The notes under the pieces are model-generated. The model was not told the origin of the DNA and searched no databases. It saw nothing but the letters and a program-made list of their open reading frames with translations. DNA of 7,615 bases from an uncultured Litorilinea sp. (lineage in GTDB: Bacteria > Chloroflexota > Anaerolineae > Caldilineales > Caldilineaceae). This document shows positions 1 to 5,585 of this stretch, one piece after another. The number at the start of each line of letters is the position of its first letter. Position 1 is the stretch's first letter. The stretch lies in assembly GCA_946885925.1 (NCBI GenBank), contig CAMPHP010000127.1, forward strand, positions 1 through 7,615, given 5' to 3'. The translations under genes and the position numbers were made by a program.

Positions 1-1101
1 GCGTTGGAAGCGCGGCCAATCAATCATTGGCAGGAAATTCGCCAGCCCTCGTTGCGCCACCCGCATTCCTACGGTCAGGGTGTGCGGGAGGCGATTGGGC
101 CAACGCATACCGCCGCCAGCCCCACCCGATGCAAAGTGTGCCCATTGCATGTGGCGAAAATACTCATCGTCAAAGGGTTCGGGCAGGGTCACCCGCAAAT
201 CTTTGAAGCTATGGATCGGCCCATGCTCGCTGTCAAAGAAAGGTCGCTGATCTCGGATCTCCGCCAACGCCTTACGAACCAACCGCCCCGTGGAAATGGC
301 TCCCGCTACGGTATCAGTGGGTTTGTTGATTGAGGGGTGCTCATAAAAGTGCGTGCTGGCAAAGTCAAGCAAAGGATGCCGGAAGGCACATTCGCCCACG
401 CGTGTGTCTCGTAGCACTGGCTCAAAGACCGAGACTGTCTGCGGGTGCGCCCGACCATGAAGCCGCACTTCTGTCTGGCGCAAGAAACTCCCCACATCTT
501 CGACAAAGTCGGCAAAGACCTCAGAAGAGTCACCTGCATGGGCAGGATGAATCTCATTCCATATGTCCCACGCAAAGAGCGCCCCACTCCCGCCCCAACG
601 CTCAGTCGCAAAGGCCAAGCGTCTCTTAATGGCCGCGCGTGTCTCTTGACAGAGCAGCCACTCGGAGCGGCTGGCACAAGGCCCACCATTCTTGCGGTTG
701 TATGGGTGATGCGCCCAACGATCCCACATCCAAAAGGTATCAAATGGAGTTAGCAGAATACGTAGTTTATACTTTGTACAAAGTGCAAAGAGGTCATCCC
801 AAAGCTGGACCATGTTGGGCTGAAAGTGGCCTACAGGACGCTCCAAATAGCGGTGTTCAATCTGGTTGTATTCCAACATCAGCCGCAAACAAGTTACACC
901 ATGCTCTACCAGATATTGTAGATACCTCTCAACGCTTGGCAGATCGCGTCGACGGAACGCTCCTTTCAATTCAATCCAGGTGATGGCATCGTTTTGTCCA
1001 ATCGGTGTCCACGCGTCACCCTGCTCAGTGACAAAATAAGGTGACCCTCCGGCAACCTCAATCCAAGGCAGTTTCGTCTCAAGTTGATTCTGGTTGTTCA
1101 T
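1..1101 (-). CDS. GH5-like glycoside hydrolase (cellulase/mannanase fold), C-terminus cut by window edge
   Basis: The frame is open from an ATG at 1101-1099 to base 1, giving 367 residues without a stop, so the 3' end lies outside. The protein reads as a (beta/alpha)8-barrel glycosidase of the GH5/clan A type. The N-terminus has a substrate-entry stretch (PIGQNDAITW, about 33-42). The probable acid/base Glu is E183 in WDIWNEIHP, a His-x-Tyr strand follows (H251, Y253), and the probable nucleophile is E292 in FFDSEHGPIH. The Glu-Glu spacing fits a retaining beta-glycosidase. I see no clear signal peptide, so it may be cytoplasmic or exported by another route. Substrate cannot be read from the sequence. 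The ATG is preceded only by a weak ribosome site (GTGGATCT), but homology-like sequence begins soon after (PWIEV at 12), which supports it. It is divergent from the DUF2809 gene and separated from the lantibiotic genes, so a role in that pathway is unlikely. Confidence 0.85.
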   Translation of the reverse strand, partial: MNNQNQLETKLPWIEVAGGSPYFVTEQGDAWTPIGQNDAITWIELKGAFRRRDLPSVERYLQYLVEHGVTCLRLMLEYNQIEHRYLERPVGHFQPNMVQLWDDLFALCTKYKLRILLTPFDTFWMWDRWAHHPYNRKNGGPCASRSEWLLCQETRAAIKRRLAFATERWGGSGALFAWDIWNEIHPAHAGDSSEVFADFVEDVGSFLRQTEVRLHGRAHPQTVSVFEPVLRDTRVGECAFRHPLLDFASTHFYEHPSINKPTDTVAGAISTGRLVRKALAEIRDQRPFFDSEHGPIHSFKDLRVTLPEPFDDEYFRHMQWAHFASGGAGGGMRWPNRLPHTLTVGMRVAQRGLANFLPMIDWPRFQR

Positions 1102-1201
1102 AGATCCACGTCGTTCGATATAGCTGTGCCATCATGTCGCAAGCAAGCGCGATCATACTCATTTAGAATTATACGAAGAAGCATCACACAGAGGTATATT
1201 T
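1102..1201. other. Divergent intergenic region
   Basis: About 100 bases separate the starts of the glycosidase gene (minus) and the DUF2809 gene (plus), so promoters for both should lie here. An AT-rich stretch near 1160-1175 could hold a -10 element for the plus-strand gene, but I see no convincing -35 partner. AGAGG at 1190-1194 is the likely ribosome site for the plus-strand gene. Confidence 0.4.
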
Positions 1202-1648
1202 TTGATAATGACAAGGATATCTGGCAAACCCCTTCACAATTACTTTGAAGTAAATCGCTACCGGCGTCGAATCCTGCTGAGTATGCTCCTCTGTATGGCT
1301 ATCGGGCTATTTTCCCGGTTTGTGCCCATTGGATTTCCTCTATGGGATAAGTACCTGGGCGATATAGTGTATGCCCTCTTCTTCTACTTAATCTGTAGTG
1401 TGCTTTTCAATGGAAATTTGGCATTGCACAAAGCGGGGTGGACAGCGCTCTATGTCACCGCCATTGAACTGTTGCAGCTAACCGGAATTCCGCTGCAACT
1501 CAATCGCAGCGACTATCCCATGATCCGGTTATTTGCCTATCTTGTACTAGGTTCAACATTCAGTTGGTGGGATCTGCTTGCCTATGCCGTGGGGATTGTT
1601 ATTGCCGTCCTTTTAGACATTGGATTATTTAGACATTGGATTATTTAG
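1202..1648 (+). CDS. Small integral membrane protein, DUF2809-like
   Basis: This 146-148 residue protein is almost all membrane segments: about 22-41, 52-70, 79-95, 107-118 and 122-140, counted from the TTG. It carries the pattern I associate with DUF2809: a GLFSRF motif in the first segment (35-40), GDIVYALFFYL in the second (53-63) and ELLQL in the third (89-93). The molecular function of that family is unknown to me. The start is ambiguous. TTG at 1202 has the better spacing (7 nt) from AGAGG at 1190-1194, while ATG at 1208 is the commoner codon at 13 nt. It is convergent with the LanM gene and is probably not part of that operon. Its last ten or so codons are made of a 16-bp direct repeat, so the C-terminus may have been changed by slippage. 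A VanZ-type protein was considered, but the motif order fits DUF2809 better. Confidence 0.75.
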   Translation: MIMTRISGKPLHNYFEVNRYRRRILLSMLLCMAIGLFSRFVPIGFPLWDKYLGDIVYALFFYLICSVLFNGNLALHKAGWTALYVTAIELLQLTGIPLQLNRSDYPMIRLFAYLVLGSTFSWWDLLAYAVGIVIAVLLDIGLFRHWII

Positions 1649-1659
1649 ACATTGGATTA
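1612..1659 (+). repeat. Three perfect tandem copies of a 16-bp unit over the DUF2809 stop codon
   Basis: The unit TTTAGACATTGGATTA occurs at 1612-1627, 1628-1643 and 1644-1659. Sixteen is not a multiple of three, so each copy is read in a different frame; the TAG stop at 1646-1648 lies in the third copy. Gain or loss of a copy would change the protein's C-terminus. Confidence 0.95.
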
Positions 1660-1668
1660 TGGTCTAAA
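1644..1668. other. Short hairpin between convergent genes
   Basis: TTTAGAC (1644-1650) and GTCTAAA (1662-1668) form a 7-bp stem with an 11-nt loop in the gap between the DUF2809 and LanM stops. It is AT-rich and no T-run follows on either strand, so it is at best a weak bidirectional terminator. Confidence 0.35.
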
Positions 1669-1680
1669 CGCTCATAAAGG

Positions 1681-1715
1681 AGAATAGAGAGGCAGAATAG
1701 AGAGGCGTAGAGAGG
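1681..1715. repeat. Two tandem copies of a 13-bp unit plus a degenerate third
   Basis: AGAATAGAGAGGC is at 1681-1693 and again at 1694-1706; a partial copy (TAGAGAGG) follows at 1708-1715. The array fills the gap just downstream of the LanM stop and is purine-rich on the plus strand. No function is apparent. Confidence 0.9.
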
Positions 1716-1724
1716 AGCAACATC

Positions 1725-4700
1725 TCACATAATTGGCGGCGCAAGTACCAGCACTGATGGCACACGCTCTGGCTCTGCCAGCCGCAACAGCTGATAACCA
1801 ATGCCAGCCAGACCCAGCATCAGACTGGGCATTTCAACAGCGCCAGGGCCACCACAGCGCCAGCCATCGCGCTCAATGCTCTCCAAGAGCATCGCAGCCA
1901 ACCGTTCTATATGCATTGGGTACGCATCGTCATTCAACACTCGGCTCGCCTGAAGCAGCAGTTCAAGATTGCCCAAATCGCCCTGCCAAAGCGCATGGCT
2001 CTGGCCAAAACCGTAATGAAGTGTATTCTGCACGGCAAGTTGGATCTCCTCGCGAAGCTGCGGGTCATCCAAGTGCTGGTAGGCACACAAGCGCGCGAGT
2101 CCCATCCCTGCTGCGCATAGAGACTGCTCTGCCGGAAGGCTCGGAGAACCGGCTGCTGCATCTGCGACCGCAAGCGTACGTTGGTGCAGCGCGGGCGCAT
2201 TTTCGGCTGTAGACGAATCGGGGCCGCGTTCATCCGTGATGGCCTGTCGCGCCGCCATCCGGTATCGCTCATCCCCGGTTACTGCCGCCAGTTCCAGCAG
2301 CGCCCATGCAATCCCGGCGACACCGTGCCCCAATTCGGTGCGTAGCTTCTCCCCGGAAGGTGGAATGGCCCAACACAGGCCTTGTTCTGTTGGCTGTGCA
2401 GACGCAAGGAGATGGTCGCCGCACGCAATGGCAGCGCGCACTGTTTTGTCCGATGGCAGGCAGTGATGCAAGGCGAGCAGCGCAACCAGCGCACCCGCAG
2501 TGCCGCGCGCAACATCAAAGCTCTCGTCCTGTGTGACAAGAGCCTCGATCCCTTCCGCCATCTTCTCGGCTTGTGAAAGGATAGCCTGGTCATCCCACAA
2601 CACACCCAGATGGGTAAATGTGTAGAGGAGCCCCCCCCAGCCTTCAAAGCCGCCGATTTCCGTACGTTCTGTTCGGAGCAATTCAATCTGCCGCTCAACG
2701 GTCTTCAATGTGCGACGTGCGAGGGAAGTGTAACGCTCTTCCTGGGTGACTGCGCCAGCATAGGCTAAAAACAGGGCAATCCCGCAAAGCCCTCCATAGA
2801 GATCGATCCCCAGCGGCGTGATCGTCCATTTCTCATCAATCAACGGCTCAAGCCCTATCCACGACGCATCCTCTTCTCCATAGATGGCTGTGGCAGCCAA
2901 TCGCTCGGCCACAGCTTGGGCAGCCGCCAGAAGCCGCTCGCGGCTGGCATCATGCTCCGCTTTGGCTAAGTGAGAAGTGAGTAAGTCACCGGCGGGTGGC
3001 AACGGGAGAGCCTTGTCAGAGTCCAGCGTAGCCAGCGAAGCGCGAATAAGCCAACGCTGCCTGCGCATGTCCTGCTCACCAAGTCGGCATAGCCGCTGGT
3101 GGACGACTGACATGCCGGTTTCATACAAAACGCCGCCGATGCGTTCGCCCGATGTCCCCCATAGCTCCAACGATGTTGGGTTGGTCATAAAGATAGGAAT
3201 ATCACCCTGCTGCATGTCGGCCTGTTCTGCTTTGACGGCTTGAGCCATATAGGCGCGATCCATCACCGTGATCCAGAGGCGATCCAGAAAGAGATCCCGT
3301 TCCAGCGCATCACGCAAAAGGTCGGGATGGAAGCTCTCGGAGAGGAGCTGGTCATAGGTTCGCGTGGGGCGCAGCAGAATCCGTATCTCATCCTGGGCAA
3401 AGCGGTTCAGCGGGCCATCGTCTGCCAACAACTCGGCCCGCAGGTCAATCAGCAACTGGTAGAGGGTAGTAAACCCTGTGACGATCTCATCCACATAGGC
3501 GGAGGCACTAACGTCTACGCCATTTAGATTGGGCCGGTTGTTGTCGCCAGGTAGCTCGACCCGTTGGCGAATATAGTGCATGGCGTCGGTTCCAGCACCA
3601 GCAAGTTGTGGCACGCGATCCGGCGAAAGCTGGCCTCCCGAACCACCTAGCCCACTCAGATCGATCCCTGAATATTCATCGGTTGACCACAAGCGCAGAG
3701 GCAGTAAGCCGACCTGTAAGACAGATTCGACCAAGGCCTTTTCGGTTGCCGCGGCAGCTTGGGTGTCATCAAAGCGATCAAACTGCGGTTGCAAGACCGT
3801 CTCTAGATCGATCAGCATAGGGTCTTCGCCAACCGCAATCAAGTTTTCAAAGTGAAAGTCATTTGCATTGAGCGCGTAAAGCAGTGCCAGATAGGCTCCA
3901 TGACGCTGATAAAAACGCTGGAGTTCACCAGGAGAGCTACAGCCACGATGCTCGACGAATTCGACCCAGCCATATTCGCCGCGGTCGAGCATGGAGAGTG
4001 TACGGAACGATGGTTTGCAGCCCTTGTCGTTGAGCCAGGTGAGCAATTCCTGAAAATGGATATCAACCGCAAGCGATTTGGGTTTGTAGACAATGCGAAA
4101 ACCCGACTCAAAGGTCGCGATCATCACGGAGCGCCCTCCACGATGCGTATCGCCTGCTCCACCAGCCAGCTCTACCAACATCCCTGGATCATTCACAGGG
4201 CTAAAGCAACTGCGGATCAATTCCCAGTCATCACAAAGCCGGTTGAGGAATTCTAGAGAGACATCGACCCATTGGTTCATGCAGATTGTGAGTTGGCGCG
4301 CCAATACAGGATACTCAGCCAGAATGGCAATGGCGTTTTCGGGTTGGCGCAGCCGTTGGATAAAGCTCTGGAAACGCTCTTGAGGTGTATCTCCATCCAG
4401 GTATCCCTGCAAGCGTGCCACATGGAGTTCCAAGACAAGCGTACGGCTTAAACGCATGAGCAAAGGCCCCGGCAGATTCACCAATAGCAAATCTTCGATG
4501 GTGTCTGGGTCAGAGGGCAGTGGGCGTCCACTTTCTATCAACGCGTCCACCCCATCTAGAAGATCATCACACGCCAGATCGATGAGCGGCTGAATCAAAT
4601 CGAGAAAGGCAAGGACTTCCTCATCAGCATCGGGATCAGTCGCTTCCGACTCATCAGCCTCTGGATCATCAGGTGTGGGATCATCGAAGAACGCTGGATC

Positions 4701-5012
4701 GGAAAATGCATCGTCCAGCTGCACCAGCCAATCGGGCATATCTGGCAGACGCTCGTGTAGATCCTCTATAGGCTCACCCAAGAGATATTGCAGGCGTTCC
4801 TCATCGAGGCCATCTAGGGCGAGACGCTGGGCCAGATAGGGGGCTGTTGTAAAGGGCGGCTGGCCGCGCCAGCGCTCAAGACGCCGCTTGCCAAGCGCGC
4901 GGTTGTCACCTTGAAGCGGCTTTGCGGTATGGTTGCCAGTGAGTGTCGCGCCACGCTCGGCAAGCGTAAGCGCCCGACACCATGAAGGTGATGTAAACCA
5001 TAGTGGATCCAT
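1725..5012 (-). CDS. lanM: LanM-type class II lanthipeptide synthetase with intact dehydratase and degenerate cyclase
   Basis: At 1095 residues this is a normal-length LanM. In this family the N-terminal domain phosphorylates Ser/Thr of the precursor with ATP and eliminates phosphate to give Dha/Dhb, and the C-terminal LanC-like domain adds Cys thiols. The dehydratase looks complete when matched to CylM: D288 and H290 in GDTH, K310 in VYKPK, D385, H387 and N390 in NDFHFEN, D402 in LIDLET, and R544 and T550 in RILLRPT. GDIPIF at 603-608 is also typical. The cyclase starts near 730 and keeps H896 (GHGVAG) and C966 (the NisC C284 position). The next two zinc ligands, normally Cys-His in LCHGDLGN, are W1009 and Q1010 in LWQGDLGN, and the loop after C966 lacks about two residues. 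A 33-residue stretch at 100-132 has 16 Asp/Glu and no Lys/Arg. The ATG at 5012-5010 has a weak ribosome site (GGGCGAG). The adjacent precursor has no Cys in its core, consistent with a dehydration-only or otherwise altered reaction. Confidence 0.93.
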   Translation of the reverse strand: MDPLWFTSPSWCRALTLAERGATLTGNHTAKPLQGDNRALGKRRLERWRGQPPFTTAPYLAQRLALDGLDEERLQYLLGEPIEDLHERLPDMPDWLVQLDDAFSDPAFFDDPTPDDPEADESEATDPDADEEVLAFLDLIQPLIDLACDDLLDGVDALIESGRPLPSDPDTIEDLLLVNLPGPLLMRLSRTLVLELHVARLQGYLDGDTPQERFQSFIQRLRQPENAIAILAEYPVLARQLTICMNQWVDVSLEFLNRLCDDWELIRSCFSPVNDPGMLVELAGGAGDTHRGGRSVMIATFESGFRIVYKPKSLAVDIHFQELLTWLNDKGCKPSFRTLSMLDRGEYGWVEFVEHRGCSSPGELQRFYQRHGAYLALLYALNANDFHFENLIAVGEDPMLIDLETVLQPQFDRFDDTQAAAATEKALVESVLQVGLLPLRLWSTDEYSGIDLSGLGGSGGQLSPDRVPQLAGAGTDAMHYIRQRVELPGDNNRPNLNGVDVSASAYVDEIVTGFTTLYQLLIDLRAELLADDGPLNRFAQDEIRILLRPTRTYDQLLSESFHPDLLRDALERDLFLDRLWITVMDRAYMAQAVKAEQADMQQGDIPIFMTNPTSLELWGTSGERIGGVLYETGMSVVHQRLCRLGEQDMRRQRWLIRASLATLDSDKALPLPPAGDLLTSHLAKAEHDASRERLLAAAQAVAERLAATAIYGEEDASWIGLEPLIDEKWTITPLGIDLYGGLCGIALFLAYAGAVTQEERYTSLARRTLKTVERQIELLRTERTEIGGFEGWGGLLYTFTHLGVLWDDQAILSQAEKMAEGIEALVTQDESFDVARGTAGALVALLALHHCLPSDKTVRAAIACGDHLLASAQPTEQGLCWAIPPSGEKLRTELGHGVAGIAWALLELAAVTGDERYRMAARQAITDERGPDSSTAENAPALHQRTLAVADAAAGSPSLPAEQSLCAAGMGLARLCAYQHLDDPQLREEIQLAVQNTLHYGFGQSHALWQGDLGNLELLLQASRVLNDDAYPMHIERLAAMLLESIERDGWRCGGPGAVEMPSLMLGLAGIGYQLLRLAEPERVPSVLVLAPPIM

Positions 5013-5060
5013 AGTTCTCGCCCGCTATTCCTAGTCCAACACGCTTGCTAAATGATGCCC

Positions 5061-5094
5061 TATATAAAATGTGCCAGCAAAGATGTACTGACAA
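5061..5094 (-). promoter_or_regulatory. Weak candidate promoter for lanM
   Basis: On the minus strand TTGTCA (5094-5089) resembles a -35 box. CATTTT, 17 nt on, matches a -10 poorly, and the better TTATAT (5067-5062) is 21 nt away. The element overlaps the T-run after the 13-bp stem. It could give lanM some transcription of its own. Confidence 0.2.
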
Positions 5095-5171
5095 AAGCGC
5101 CGGTTCTTCTCTCCAGCTTTGGCAGTTAAGCGTGATGATGACTGCCGCAGAATTGAACAGAAGAACCGGCG
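5093..5171 (-). terminator. 13-bp perfect inverted repeat with nested hairpin; candidate attenuator between lanA and lanM
   Basis: CGCCGGTTCTTCT (5098-5110) and AGAAGAACCGGCG (5159-5171) pair over 13 bp without mismatch. The 48-nt interior holds a second stem, GGCAGT (5121-5126) with ACTGCC (5141-5146). Read on the minus strand, the outer stem is followed directly by CTTTTG, a short T-run. The loop is longer and the T-run shorter than in a textbook terminator, so partial readthrough is more likely than a full stop. Such elements after a precursor gene are a known way to make more substrate than enzyme in lantibiotic operons. Its role here is inferred from position and fold. Confidence 0.55.
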
Positions 5172-5182
5172 TGTGATTAGAA

Positions 5183-5249
5183 TACGGGCAGGTCATCCGA
5201 CTCGGATGAGCCCTCGCTGGACAGTGGGTTGGCCCAGCGCCTGCCCGTA
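5183..5249 (-). other. Candidate three-way-junction RNA element downstream of lanA
   Basis: A 10-bp closing stem (TACGGGCAGG at 5183-5192 with CCTGCCCGTA at 5240-5249) encloses two hairpins that pack against it with no spare bases. One is TCATCCG/CGGATGA with a 3-nt loop (5193-5209), the other CGCTGG/CCAGCG with a 13-nt loop (5215-5239). Only five bases (5210-5214) are unpaired between them. The fold would form in the lanA-lanM transcript. It lacks tRNA features and I do not recognise a riboswitch class. Candidate roles are transcript processing, protection of the lanA 3' end, or control of lanM. Confidence 0.5.
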
Positions 5250-5279
5250 CTCAACGGGTGCTGCACTCTGCGCTAACCG

Positions 5280-5585
5280 TTAGTGATGGTGCTTGTGTCG
5301 GCGGTGCCGCTTCGTGCTCGATCGATAGCTATGCGACCGGCGATGTGACGGGCGACGCCATGACTTGTTAGATGATCGATGCGAGTTGCTGTTTGAACTG
5401 CTGTTGGAACTGCTGTTGGATGAATTAGAAGAATAGCTGTTACCACCAGTAGCCATTTCCAACTCATCATCGGTCAACTCAATTGCCCCTGCTGGGTTTT
5501 CGGGCAGCAGAGCTTGCTGGTCCGGACTCAGATTGCGCCGGTACTCCGGATCCTTCCATGCACGGATGATAGTATCAAGCAACAT
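5280..5585 (-). CDS. lanA: Cysteine-free LanA-type precursor peptide with Ser/Asn-Arg/His core
   Basis: This 101-residue peptide is the likely substrate of the LanM. Residues 1-48 are a mersacidin/lichenicidin-type leader: an N-terminal helix-like stretch (IIRAWKDPEYRR at 6-17), LLPENPAG at 26-33, then LTDDELEMATGG ending at G48, the double-glycine site for a C39 peptidase. The 53-residue core has two halves. Residues 49-68 are only Ser and Asn plus one Tyr, in SNSS-type repeats; residues 69-101 are Arg/His/Lys/Ser-rich and end in HKHHH. It holds 21 Ser, 1 Thr, 8 His, 9 Arg, 3 Lys and no Cys, Asp or Glu. The start is fixed by AGGAGGAG five bases upstream. The ATG overlaps the transporter gene by 11 bp, so the two are probably translationally coupled. 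The core cannot form lanthionine by itself; dehydration, phosphorylation or another crosslink is inferred. A non-RiPP secreted basic peptide is less likely given the leader and neighbours. Confidence 0.9.
   Translation of the reverse strand: MLLDTIIRAWKDPEYRRNLSPDQQALLPENPAGAIELTDDELEMATGGNSYSSNSSNSSSNSSSNSNSHRSSNKSWRRPSHRRSHSYRSSTKRHRRHKHHH
5385..5420 (-). repeat. 12-bp in-frame repeats in the lanA core
   Basis: Read on the minus strand, TCCAACAGCAGT (Ser-Asn-Ser-Ser) occurs twice without change (5420-5409 and 5408-5397), and a third, altered copy follows (5396-5385). The unit is a multiple of three, so the Ser/Asn half can lengthen or shorten without a frameshift. Confidence 0.9.

Noticed and set aside
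306..743. 145-residue open frame on the minus strand
   Set aside because: It lies within the glycosidase gene in another frame. The glycosidase frame has clear active-site motifs, while this one has no family-like pattern.
1612..1715. CRISPR array
   Set aside because: The repeats are 16 and 13 bp and directly adjacent with no spacers.
1733..4383. Plus-strand open frames opposite lanM
   Set aside because: They are antisense to a well-supported coding frame and show no recognisable protein features or ribosome sites.
4906..5196. 96-residue minus-strand open frame in the lanA-lanM gap, containing Cys, as a second precursor
   Set aside because: It has no leader-like sequence or double glycine, starts inside a hairpin arm without a good ribosome site, and runs over the long inverted repeat and into lanM in another frame.
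5183..5249. tRNA or tRNA-like gene
   Set aside because: The closing stem is 10 bp, there are only two inner hairpins, and no anticodon arm or T-loop consensus is present.
5098..5249. Miniature transposable element made from the two inverted repeats
   Set aside because: The repeats are two separate structures with different arms, not one pair of terminal repeats, and I see no target-site duplication.
5273..5470. A frameshift hiding a Cys-rich core in another frame of lanA
   Set aside because: I read the core codon by codon. The neighbouring minus-strand frame also has no Cys, and the Ser-Asn repeats are in frame with the leader.
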